From positions 6,138,001 through 6,202,000 of the forward strand of contig NZ_CP048397.1 in the NCBI RefSeq assembly GCF_010384365.1: 64,000 bases of DNA. The letters are read 5' to 3'. This document shows, in pieces, positions 56,576-64,000 of this stretch (positions within the stretch are counted from its first letter, which is position 1; every line of letters starts with the position of its first letter). The position numbers were made by a program, and so were the translations under genes. The notes under the pieces are model-generated. The model saw nothing but the letters and a program-made list of their open reading frames with translations. It was not told the DNA's origin and did no database searches. The stretch is from Streptomyces sp. S4.7 (GTDB taxonomy: Bacteria > Actinomycetota > Actinomycetes > Streptomycetales > Streptomycetaceae).

Positions 56576-59500
56576 CTACCGCAGCAACTCCACCTCCGAC
56601 AGCTCCGGCTGACCCTTCGTCACCAGCCGGTACTTCGCGTACGACCCCGGCGACGTCACCGTGAACGCCCGCGTCTGCTGGTCCCAGTCGAAGGACTGGC
56701 CGGACCGCTTGTCGAGCGTCTTCCAGCTCTCGCCGTCCGCCGAGCCCTGCAACTCCCAGGCGGCCGGCGACTTCTCCGCCGTGGACGACGTCAGCGTGTA
56801 CTGGACCGCCTCCGTCGCCGACGACACCGGCAGATCCACCTCGCCCGCCGCCGGGCCCGCCGTCTTCGACGAGTTGTCGAAGAGCGCGCCCGACCCGGTC
56901 AGGGCGTCACCGCGCGGCGACGGCACCTTGTCGTCCTTCGCGATCGACACCGGCGCCGCGTCCTTGCCGGTGCCCCACGCGGACGGCTTCGCGCCCATGT
57001 CGAACTCCAGCGTGCCGCCCTTGGCGAGCAGGTCGTGCGGCAGCGCAGTGGAATTCCACGCCTTGCCGTTGACCTTCAGACCCTGCACGTAGATGTTCTT
57101 GTCGCTGTTCTTCGGCGCGGAGACGACGAGCTTCTTGCCGTTCTCCAGGTGCACCGTCGTCTTCGTGAAGAGCGGCGAGCCCACCGCGTACTCCCCGCTG
57201 CCCATCACCAGCGGGTAGAAGCCCATCGCGGAGAAGAGGTACCAGGCCGACTGCTCGCCGTTGTCCTCGTCGCCGTGGTAGCCCTGCCCGATCTCGCTGC
57301 CGGTGTAGAGGCGGCCGAGGACCTCGCGGACCTTCTCCTGCGTCTTCCAGGGCTGCGAGGCCGCGTTGTACATGTACGTGGCGTGGTGCGCGACCTGGTT
57401 CGAATGGCCGTACATGCCCATCCGGACGTCCCGCGCCTCCGTCATCTCGTGGATGACGCCGCCGTACGAGCCCACGAACTCGGCGCCCGCGGTCTCGGGT
57501 GTCGCGAAGTACTCGTCCAGCTTCTCCCCGAGACCGGCCCGCCCTCCGTAGAGGTTGGCGAGGCCGCGGGAGTCCTGCGCCGCCGTGAAGGCGTAGCCCC
57601 AGCCGTTCGTCTCGGTGTAGTCGTAACCCCACACCCGCGGGTCGTACTTGTCGCTCGGGACCCGCCAGTCGCCCTTCAGGTTGCGGCCCTGGAAGAAGTC
57701 CGCCTCCTTGTCGAAGAGCGAGACATAGCTCTGCGCGCGGTTGAGGAAGTACTCGGACTCCTCCTTGTACCGCTTCTTGCCCGTCTCCTTGTAGAGCTTC
57801 TCGCCCATCTTCGCGATGCCGTAGTCGTTGAGGTAGCCCTCCAGCGACCACGACAGGCCCTCATGGGTCTCCGTGGAGGCGTAGCCGAGGAACGGCGAGG
57901 TCTCCATCCCCTTGCGGCCCACGCCCGCACTCGGCGGCTTCACCGTCGCGTTCTTCAGGGCCGCCTCGTACGCCGCCTTCGCGTCGAAGTCGATGCCCTT
58001 CACATACGCGTCGGCGAAGGCCACGTCCGAGCTGGTGCCGGTCATCAGGTCGGCGTAGCCGGGGGAGGACCAGCGGGAGATCCAGCCGCCGTCCTTGTAC
58101 TGCTGGACGAAGCCGTCCACCAGCTCCCCGGCCTTCTTCGGCGTCAGGAAGGAGTACGCCGGCCACGTCGTCCGGTAGGTGTCCCAGAAGCCGTTGTTGA
58201 CGTACACCTCACCCGTGACGATCTTCGCGCCCGTGTGCGTGGGGGAGTCGGTCCCCATCTTCGGTACGAAGGGGCTCGCGTACTGCTGCCTCGGCTTCTT
58301 CTTCGTACCGGTGTTCTCGAAACCGGAGTTGGGATACAGGTAGAGCCGGTAGAGGCTGGAGTAGAGCGTCGTGAGCTGGTCCTTGTTCGCTCCCTCGACC
58401 TCCACCTTCCCCAGGATGTCGTCCCAGGCCCGCTGCGCGTTCTTCTTGACCCGCTCGAAGCCGAGGTCGGCCGGCAGCTCGTCCGCCAGGTTCTTCTTCG
58501 CCTGGTCGACGCTGATCAGCGAGGTCGCGATCCGCAGGTTGACCGTGCGGTCTTGGCCCGCGTCGAAGCGCAGATAGCCGGTGACGTCCTCGCCGCCACC
58601 GCCCGGCAGCTTGCCGCTGTCGGTGACCGCCGCGTCGAAGACGCCGTACACGAACAGCCGTGTGGCGCCCGCCGAAAGGCCGCTCTTGACGTCGGAGTAG
58701 CCGGTGAAGGACCGGTTCCCGGCGTCGAGTGTCAGCCCGCCCGCGTTGGTGATGTTGTCGAGGACGACGCTCGCGTCGTCACCGGGGTAGGTGAACCGCA
58801 TCGCCGCCGCGTGGTCGGTCGGGGTGACCTCCGCCTTGAGACCGTTCTCGAACGTCACGCCGTAGTAGTGCGGCTTGGCGATCTCGTTCTCGTGCCGGAA
58901 CGGCAGCGCGCGCTCGGAGCGCGACGCGTCCGGCGTGCCGCCGGCCGCCGACGGCATCAGCTGGAAGGTCTGCCGGTCCCCCATCCAGGGGCTCGGCTCG
59001 TGGCTGGCCGACAGCGCCTCCAGGGTGGGGAGGTTGTCACCGTTGTTGCCGCGCGCGTACTCGTACAGCCAGCTCGTCGACCCCGCGTCCGTCACCGGCG
59101 TCCAGAAGTTGAAGCCGTGCGGCACGGCCGTGGCCGGGAAGGTGTTGCCGCGCGAGAAGGAGCCGCTGGAGTTGGTGCCGCGCGTGGTGGACGCGTAGTC
59201 CGAGAGGTGCGCGAGGCGCTTCTCGGGCGCCTTCACCGCCAGCGCGATGTCGTCCACCCAGCCCTGGAACTTCGCCGGGCCCTTGGGGGAGTCGTACGCC
59301 ACGAGTATCCGGTCCACCGTCCTGCCGGCGGCGACGGAGCCGATCCGGGAGGCGACGGCGTTCCACTGGTTCACGTACAGCCGCTTCGCGGCGCCCTGGC
59401 CCTGCGGGGTCAGCAGGCCGCCGTGCGAGTCGAGGGCCCTCAGGTCGCTCAGGTAGGTGCCGTCGGTGAAGGCGAGGTCCACCGAGACGTTCGTGGCCGG

Positions 59501-60418
59501 GTAGCCCAGGTCGGTCTCCGGCATGGCGGGATAGATCTTGTACGACAGCTCCGTGTTCGCGCGCACGGGGGTGTTGACGTCGAAGACCTTGTTGTACGAG
59601 TAGCCGCGCCCCTCGGGCTTGTGCGAACCGGCGTACTCCAGCGCGCGCTTGCCCGTGAATCCGGCGTTGGACTTGGCCGTGGGGGAGCCGCCGGGGCCGC
59701 CGTCGATCTGGCTGCGCATATCGGCGGGCGGCGGTGTGTTGGTGTCGCCGTCGGAGAACTGGACGTCGGCGAGCTGGGTGGCGTCGCCGGCGCCGTTGTT
59801 CTTCGTGATCTCCAGCCGGTAGTGCGCGTACTCGGTGGAATTGTCGAAGTCGTATGACTTTGTCTGGAATCGTTCGCCGAAGGTCTGGTCCACTTGGGTA
59901 TCGAGGGTCTTCCAGTCCTTCCCGTCCGTCGATCCCTTGAGCGTCCAGTCCTTCGGGTCGCGCTCGGCGTGGTCGTTCGCCGAGGTCAGCGCGTAGGTCA
60001 GGACCTTGACGGGCGTGTCCAGGTCGAACTCGATCCAGGCGGTCGGCTCGAAGGCCAGCCACTTCGTGCTCGACTGGACGTCGACCAGGTTCTCCTTGCC
60101 CTCGCCGGAGTCCGCGTTCTCGTCGCTGGCGCGCAGCTCCACGACCCGGTCGGTGACATTGCCCGGGATGCCGGCGTTGAACTCGCCGTTCACGCCGGAG
60201 GACCGCTTCTTGCCGTCCGGTCCGGTATCGACCGTATTGCGCCAGTCCGGCTGGGCGTCGCCCTCCTCGAAGGACGACGCGAAGGAGTCCTTGGCGGCGT
60301 CGGCCTTCGCGGGCTGTGCTACGGCTGCCGAGTGTGCGGTGACGACGAGCAGTGAAGACACAGCCAGCAGAGCGGCGTTGCGGCGCTGCGTGAGCCGGGG
60401 TCTATGTATGCGCTGCAT
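56576..60418 (-). CDS. secreted GH92 alpha-mannosidase with F5/8-type domains
   Basis: A 1280-residue secreted enzyme. The signal peptide (RRNAALLAVSSLLVVTAHSA) precedes an F5/8 type C/CBM32-like domain at about 95-225 (WIEFDLDTPVKVLTYALTSA, YAHYRLEITKNNG). The GH92 catalytic region spans about 400-1110 (RGNTFPATAVPHGFNFWTPV, HEPSPWMGDRQTFQ, NNGFWDTYRTTWPAYSFLTP, GYHGDEDNGEQSAWYLFSAM). A second F5/8-like domain ends the protein (SYAKYRLVTKGQPELSEVEL). GH92 enzymes are calcium-dependent exo-alpha-mannosidases acting on N-glycans and yeast mannan; HGDEDNGEQSAWY holds the catalytic acidic residues. A LacI-type operator lies 31-42 nt before the start, so it is probably repressed until a sugar inducer appears. 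GGAAGG precedes ATG 60418. Confidence 0.9.
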   Translation of the reverse strand: MQRIHRPRLTQRRNAALLAVSSLLVVTAHSAAVAQPAKADAAKDSFASSFEEGDAQPDWRNTVDTGPDGKKRSSGVNGEFNAGIPGNVTDRVVELRASDENADSGEGKENLVDVQSSTKWLAFEPTAWIEFDLDTPVKVLTYALTSANDHAERDPKDWTLKGSTDGKDWKTLDTQVDQTFGERFQTKSYDFDNSTEYAHYRLEITKNNGAGDATQLADVQFSDGDTNTPPPADMRSQIDGGPGGSPTAKSNAGFTGKRALEYAGSHKPEGRGYSYNKVFDVNTPVRANTELSYKIYPAMPETDLGYPATNVSVDLAFTDGTYLSDLRALDSHGGLLTPQGQGAAKRLYVNQWNAVASRIGSVAAGRTVDRILVAYDSPKGPAKFQGWVDDIALAVKAPEKRLAHLSDYASTTRGTNSSGSFSRGNTFPATAVPHGFNFWTPVTDAGSTSWLYEYARGNNGDNLPTLEALSASHEPSPWMGDRQTFQLMPSAAGGTPDASRSERALPFRHENEIAKPHYYGVTFENGLKAEVTPTDHAAAMRFTYPGDDASVVLDNITNAGGLTLDAGNRSFTGYSDVKSGLSAGATRLFVYGVFDAAVTDSGKLPGGGGEDVTGYLRFDAGQDRTVNLRIATSLISVDQAKKNLADELPADLGFERVKKNAQRAWDDILGKVEVEGANKDQLTTLYSSLYRLYLYPNSGFENTGTKKKPRQQYASPFVPKMGTDSPTHTGAKIVTGEVYVNNGFWDTYRTTWPAYSFLTPKKAGELVDGFVQQYKDGGWISRWSSPGYADLMTGTSSDVAFADAYVKGIDFDAKAAYEAALKNATVKPPSAGVGRKGMETSPFLGYASTETHEGLSWSLEGYLNDYGIAKMGEKLYKETGKKRYKEESEYFLNRAQSYVSLFDKEADFFQGRNLKGDWRVPSDKYDPRVWGYDYTETNGWGYAFTAAQDSRGLANLYGGRAGLGEKLDEYFATPETAGAEFVGSYGGVIHEMTEARDVRMGMYGHSNQVAHHATYMYNAASQPWKTQEKVREVLGRLYTGSEIGQGYHGDEDNGEQSAWYLFSAMGFYPLVMGSGEYAVGSPLFTKTTVHLENGKKLVVSAPKNSDKNIYVQGLKVNGKAWNSTALPHDLLAKGGTLEFDMGAKPSAWGTGKDAAPVSIAKDDKVPSPRGDALTGSGALFDNSSKTAGPAAGEVDLPVSSATEAVQYTLTSSTAEKSPAAWELQGSADGESWKTLDKRSGQSFDWDQQTRAFTVTSPGSYAKYRLVTKGQPELSEVELLR

Positions 60419-60448
60419 CCCGAGCCTTCCTCTTCCGGAAGCATGATG

Positions 60449-60460
60449 GACAACGTTGTC
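60449..60460. promoter_or_regulatory. LacI-family operator GACAACGTTGTC
   Basis: A perfect 12-bp palindrome with the central CG typical of LacI/GalR-family operators lies 31 nt upstream of the GH92 start. The regulator gene is not in the window. Confidence 0.75.
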
Positions 60461-60772
60461 AAAAATGATGCGCGGGTTAAGTAGTGATACAAGAGGTGCA
60501 AGGTGTCAAGGGTGTTGCCGAAGAGAGATGACGAGAACCGGCCATTCTGCCCGAAGTGATTCGTGGAATGTGCACGCAACCGGCCACGCGGAGAGCGTGC
60601 GAGGGCCCTCGCGGAGAGCGTGCGAGTGGTCCGGATATCGCGGCGCGCGCGATCCGGAAAATACGGCGAGATCCGTACGGATGCCGCATGGGGCCGCTGA
60701 AACCCGTCCCAGGTCTCAACTAGGGAAAGACTCCCGCCCAAACCTGCTTTCGATCTTGCTCAGTCGACCTGA

Positions 60773-60788
60773 AGTGGACTATACCTGT
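60773..60788. promoter_or_regulatory. dre-like element (possible DasR site)
   Basis: AGTGGACTATACCTGT agrees at 12 of 16 positions with the DasR consensus AGTGGTCTAGACCACT. DasR controls GlcNAc and chitin use in Streptomyces, and the downstream genes are a GlcNAc/chitobiose importer. The site is about 282 nt before the ngcE start, further than usual. Confidence 0.5.
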
Positions 60789-61069
60789 CGGCGTCCGCCT
60801 CGCCAGGTTTCGAACGGCGAAGGACCGAGAGACGGGGGACGGTTGGGTGCCGTGACGCACCCCGCCGACAACCATTCAGGCCGTCCCTGCTGTAATCACG
60901 CACCACGCTTCACGTACGACAAGACGAACGACACGCGTACGCCGATCAGCACCACAATCCTGCACGACCCAGCTTCATTTGACCGCGGTGGCGGGGCCCT
61001 TCTGCCTCAGGCGAGAAGGACGGGCGACCGGTACACCGCCTGAGTCCTGGAGAAGGCGAGGACTTGAGC

Positions 61070-62518
61070 ATGGGATCCACCTCCGCTCACAGCAATGAGG
61101 GCCTTGGCCGTCGCGATCTGATCAAGCGTTCAGCCGCAGTCGGCCTGATCACGGTGCCGACGATGAGTTTCCTGGCGTCCTGCGCGAGCAGCGACAGCGG
61201 CGGCGACGAGAAGGTCGAGAAGGGCAAGACCTCGGCGAAGAACCCCCTCGGAGCCAACGAGACGGCGCAGCTCGACGTCGTCATCTTCAACGGCGGTTTC
61301 GGTGAGCAGTACGCCATCGACGCGGAGAAGCGGTACAACGAGGCTTTCCCGAAGGCCCCGAAGGTCAAGCACGCGGCCACCGAGAAGATCCAGTCGACGC
61401 TCCAGCCGAGGTTCAACGGCGGCACCCCGCCGGACCTGATCGACAACTCCGGCGCCGAGCAGATGGACATGGGCGTCCTGGTCGGCAAGAAGCAGCTCAC
61501 CGACCTCACCGCGCTCATGGACGCCCCGTCGTACGACGACCCGGCCAAGAAGGTCCGCGACACCCTGCGCCCCGGCATCGTCGAGATGGGCCAGTTCGAC
61601 GGCGACCCCGTCTGGATCATGTACTACGCCTACACGGTGTACGGCGTCTGGTACTCGCAGAAGGCCCTGGAGAACCTCGACGCGACGTACCCCGAGACGT
61701 GGGACGACATGCTCGCGCTCTGTGCCAAGGCGAAGAAGAAGGGCATCGCCGGCTGGACGTACGCGGGCAAGCACCCGTACTACATCCCGTTCTCGCTCTA
61801 CCCGCTGATCGCCAAGATCGGCGGCGTCGAGGTCCTCGACAAGATCGACAACCTGGAGCCGAACGCCTGGAAGGACCCGGCGGTCAAGACGGCCTTCGAG
61901 GCGTACTACGAGCTCTTCAAGAAGGGCTACATCCTCCAGGGCACCCCCGGACTGGACCACATCCAGTCGCAGACCGCGTGGAGCAAGGGCAAGGCGCTCT
62001 TCATCCCGAACGGTTCGTGGGTGGAGAACGAGGCGGCCAAGACCATGCCCGCCGACTTCAACCTCGCCGTCGGCGCGCCGTCCAGCATGGACGCCTCCGA
62101 CAAGCTGCCGTTCGGTACCCTCTGGGCGTCCGGCGGTGAGCCCTTCATCGTCCCGCAGAAGGCCAAGAACCCGCAGGGCGGCATGGAGTTGCTGCGCATC
62201 ATGCTCAGCGAGGAGTCGTCGAAGAACTTCACCTCGCAGGTGAAGTCGCTGACCGCCCTCAACGGCGGCACGGACGGCATCGAGCTGACGCCGGGCCTCA
62301 AGTCGGCCGTCGCCACCCTGGAGAAGGCGGGCGAGAACGTCGTCAACCCGCGCATCCAGGACTGGTACGTCAAGCTCCAGAAGGAGCAGATCGGTGTCGC
62401 CGGCCTCGGCGAGATGATGGCCGGGCGCGCCACCCCCGCCGAGACCATCAAGAAGATCCAGGGCTACGCGGATGCCGCCGCGAAGGACCAGTCCATCAAG
62501 CACTACAAGCACCAGTGA
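61070..62518 (+). CDS. ngcE: GlcNAc/diacetylchitobiose-binding lipoprotein NgcE
   Basis: A 482-residue solute-binding protein of a carbohydrate ABC importer. The N-terminus has a twin-arginine motif (GRRDLIKRSAAVG) and a lipobox ending LASC, so it is a Tat-exported lipoprotein on the outer face of the membrane. The body (RYNEAFPKAPKVKHAATEKI, GVWYSQKALENLDATYPETW, FIPNGSWVENEAAKTMP) matches the NgcE type. ATG 61070 is nine bases after a GGCGAGG site; a TTG six bases earlier is too close. ngcF and ngcG follow in order. Confidence 0.92.
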   Translation: MGSTSAHSNEGLGRRDLIKRSAAVGLITVPTMSFLASCASSDSGGDEKVEKGKTSAKNPLGANETAQLDVVIFNGGFGEQYAIDAEKRYNEAFPKAPKVKHAATEKIQSTLQPRFNGGTPPDLIDNSGAEQMDMGVLVGKKQLTDLTALMDAPSYDDPAKKVRDTLRPGIVEMGQFDGDPVWIMYYAYTVYGVWYSQKALENLDATYPETWDDMLALCAKAKKKGIAGWTYAGKHPYYIPFSLYPLIAKIGGVEVLDKIDNLEPNAWKDPAVKTAFEAYYELFKKGYILQGTPGLDHIQSQTAWSKGKALFIPNGSWVENEAAKTMPADFNLAVGAPSSMDASDKLPFGTLWASGGEPFIVPQKAKNPQGGMELLRIMLSEESSKNFTSQVKSLTALNGGTDGIELTPGLKSAVATLEKAGENVVNPRIQDWYVKLQKEQIGVAGLGEMMAGRATPAETIKKIQGYADAAAKDQSIKHYKHQ

Positions 62519-62566
62519 GCAGGCGTCACCAGCGGCGGCATCCGCACACAGATCGGGGTCGGATCC

Positions 62567-63496
62567 ATGCAGCACGGTAAATACCGGTTCATCGTGGGGT
62601 TCTTGGTCGCCCCCTTGACGTTGTACGCGATCTTCGTCATATGGCCGTTCATCCAGTCCATCTACTACTCGTTCACGGACTGGACGGGGCTGAGTTCCGA
62701 CTTCAAGATGGTGGGCTTCGACAACTACACGAAGATGTTCGATGACGACATCTTCTGGAAGTCGTTGCAGCACAGCGTGCTGTTCGTGCTGCTGCTGCCG
62801 CTGGTGACGCTCGCCCTCGCGCTGTTCCTCGCCTTCATGATCAATGTCGGCGGGCGGCAGCGAAAGGGCGCGACGATCACGGGTGTACGCGGTTCGGGTT
62901 TCTACAAGATCGCGTATTTCTTCCCGCAGGTTCTGTCCATCGCGATCGTCGCCCTGCTTTTCCAGTTCGCCTACAACCCGGAGAGCGGCGCCATCAACGC
63001 GGCACTCTCCGCGGTGGGTCTGGACAACATCCAGCCGCTCTGGCTGGGTGACCCGGATCTCGCGCTCTGGTGCGTGATGGCGGTGCTGATCTGGAGCACG
63101 GTCGGCTTCTTCGTCGTCCTCTTCTCCGCCGGAATGGCCTCCATTCCGAAGGACTACTACGAGGCGGCGCTGCTCGACGGCGCGGACCGGTTCACGACCT
63201 TCTTCAAGATCACGCTTCCGCTGCTCTGGGACACCGTGCAGGCGGGCTGGATCTACATGGGCATCCTGGCGCTCGGCGCCGAGGCGTTCGCGGTCGTACA
63301 GATCATGACGGTGGGGCCGGGCGGTGGCGGACCCGACTACTCGACGACGGTCCTGCCGCTGTACGTCTACCAAACGGCCTTCAGAGACGCCCAGGCCGGT
63401 TATGCCACAACGATCGGTGTCGCTCTGCTCGTGGTGACGCTGTCCTTCGCGGCAGTCGTGACGAAGCTGGGCCGGCGCGAGCGGCTGGAGTTCTGA
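62567..63496 (+). CDS. ngcF: GlcNAc/chitobiose ABC importer permease NgcF
   Basis: A 309-residue MalF-like permease with six membrane helices (first at about 8-28, VGFLVAPLTLYAIFVIWPFI) and the EAA loop EAALLDGADRFTTFFKITLP that docks the ATPase (in Streptomyces usually the shared MsiK). It sits 48 nt after ngcE and its stop overlaps the ngcG start by one base, so the three are one operon. The predicted role is inner-membrane import of GlcNAc or chitobiose bound by NgcE. Confidence 0.92.
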   Translation: MQHGKYRFIVGFLVAPLTLYAIFVIWPFIQSIYYSFTDWTGLSSDFKMVGFDNYTKMFDDDIFWKSLQHSVLFVLLLPLVTLALALFLAFMINVGGRQRKGATITGVRGSGFYKIAYFFPQVLSIAIVALLFQFAYNPESGAINAALSAVGLDNIQPLWLGDPDLALWCVMAVLIWSTVGFFVVLFSAGMASIPKDYYEAALLDGADRFTTFFKITLPLLWDTVQAGWIYMGILALGAEAFAVVQIMTVGPGGGGPDYSTTVLPLYVYQTAFRDAQAGYATTIGVALLVVTLSFAAVVTKLGRRERLEF

Positions 63497-64000
63497 TGAA
63501 GACCACTGACACACCCCCCGCCGCGCAGGACGGGGAGCCGCGGGACCGGCCGCCGGTGACCAAGGTGAACGTCCCGGCGGAGAAGGACAAGCGCGAGGGC
63601 ACCGTCCTCAACGTCTTCTCGCACGGCGTGCTGGTCATCTGGGCGCTGCTGGTCGTCCTGCCGCTGCTGTGGGCGGTGATGTCCTCCTTCAAGGACGACA
63701 ACTCCATCTTCAGCTCGCCGTGGGCGCTGCCGGACAAGCTCCACTTCGAGAACTGGTCGCGGGCCTGGACCCAGGCGCACATGAGCGACTACTTCCTCAA
63801 CACCATCCTGGTGGTGGGGGGGTCGCTGACCGGCACCCTGGTGCTCGGCTCGATGGCGGCGTACGTCCTGGCGCGCTTCGACTTCCCCGGGAACCGCTTC
63901 ATCTACTTCCTCTTCATCGGAGGGATGAGCTTTCCGATCATCCTGGCGCTGGTCCCGCTGTTCTTCGTCATGAACAACATGGGGCTGCTGAACACCACGC
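63496..64000 (+). CDS. ngcG: ABC importer permease NgcG, C-terminus beyond window edge
   Basis: ATG 63496 overlaps the ngcF stop (TGATG). About 168 residues are visible: a charged cytoplasmic N-terminus (TKVNVPAEKDKREG), a first membrane helix (VLVIWALLVVLPLLWAVMSS), FSSPWALPDKLHFENWSRAW, and further helices (VVGGSLTGTLVLGSMAAYVL, YFLFIGGMSFPIILALVPLF). This is a MalG-like permease forming the heterodimeric channel with NgcF. The EAA loop should lie past the right edge. Confidence 0.9.
   Translation, partial: MKTTDTPPAAQDGEPRDRPPVTKVNVPAEKDKREGTVLNVFSHGVLVIWALLVVLPLLWAVMSSFKDDNSIFSSPWALPDKLHFENWSRAWTQAHMSDYFLNTILVVGGSLTGTLVLGSMAAYVLARFDFPGNRFIYFLFIGGMSFPIILALVPLFFVMNNMGLLNTT

Larger units (their letters stand above)
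60419..61069. promoter_or_regulatory. divergent regulatory region GH92 / ngcE
   Basis: 650 bp with no gene. It holds a LacI-type operator beside the GH92 start and a DasR-like element 280-300 nt before ngcE. No other ORF in it looks real. Confidence 0.6.

Noticed and set aside
57035..59857. 940-residue plus-strand open frame opposite the GH92 gene
   Set aside because: Antisense of the mannosidase; no recognisable protein.
61130..63514. 794-residue minus-strand open frame opposite ngcE/ngcF
   Set aside because: It is the antisense shadow of the importer genes; its composition is Val/Arg/Asp-rich low-complexity typical of antisense frames in GC-rich DNA.

Overview
The base composition (very GC-rich), the codon use, the GTG starts and the gene families point to a Streptomyces chromosome. 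The right end (about 50-64 kb) looks like conserved core. It holds an XRE-MurA fusion, aconitase, a GH92 mannosidase and the NgcEFG GlcNAc/chitobiose importer; from memory this order matches the SCO5998-SCO6007 region of S. coelicolor. The left 50 kb is accessory DNA. No integrase, relaxase, tRNA, att site or CRISPR array was recognised, so the left boundary and the mobility genes probably lie outside the window.

Region 1 (1-17.5 kb, all minus strand) is a type IV secretion-like conjugation cluster of the kind found in actinobacterial integrative elements. It encodes an NlpC/P60 cell-wall hydrolase, a small two-helix membrane protein, a single-pass membrane protein, a TrbL/VirB6-like polytopic protein, an SCO6880-type protein, a VirB4-like ATPase, a VirD4/TraG-like coupling ATPase, a protein with two DnaB N-terminal-like domains, and several unknown accessory proteins. 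Parts are decaying: a cytosine-5 methyltransferase is a multiply broken pseudogene, the coupling-protein gene carries a one-base frameshift, and the small membrane protein seems to have lost its ancestral ATG.

Region 2 (18-40 kb) is a defence island. A DPPY-type methyltransferase converges on a PD-(D/E)XK/DUF5655 nuclease-like gene. Then comes a plus-strand array: Ser/Thr kinase, SNF2 helicase, 1832-residue Eco57I/PglX-type methylase, 2237-residue DUF1998 helicase with a nuclease-like tail, and a RelE/ParE-UvrD helicase fusion. The last four genes overlap by 4 nt each. This resembles DISARM (drmD, drmMI, drmA/drmB) with a giant DrmA/DrmB-like fusion, an added kinase and an added UvrD helicase. 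A DUF429 gene follows.

Region 3 (40-50 kb) is a scarred defence hotspot. It holds a 5'-truncated, frameshifted pglW (BREX type 2 kinase) remnant, a possible transposase remnant, a three-gene unit of unknown function, a second and different pglW tail, a possible QxK-type nuclease gene and a broken NTPase gene. The first protein of the three-gene unit (968 aa) appears to hold two RNase III-like domains that have lost most catalytic acids, each followed by a double-stranded-RNA-binding domain. A wHTH-like protein and a membrane-anchored protein follow in overlapping frames. This is the best candidate here for an undescribed system.

Region 4 (50-64 kb) is core metabolism with readable regulatory sites: a palindrome over a probable leaderless promoter of XRE-murA, a TamR-like palindrome and overlapping DmdR/IdeR-like iron boxes before acnA, a 17-18 bp terminator between acnA and GH92, and LacI-type and DasR-like operators in the GH92/ngcE divergent region.
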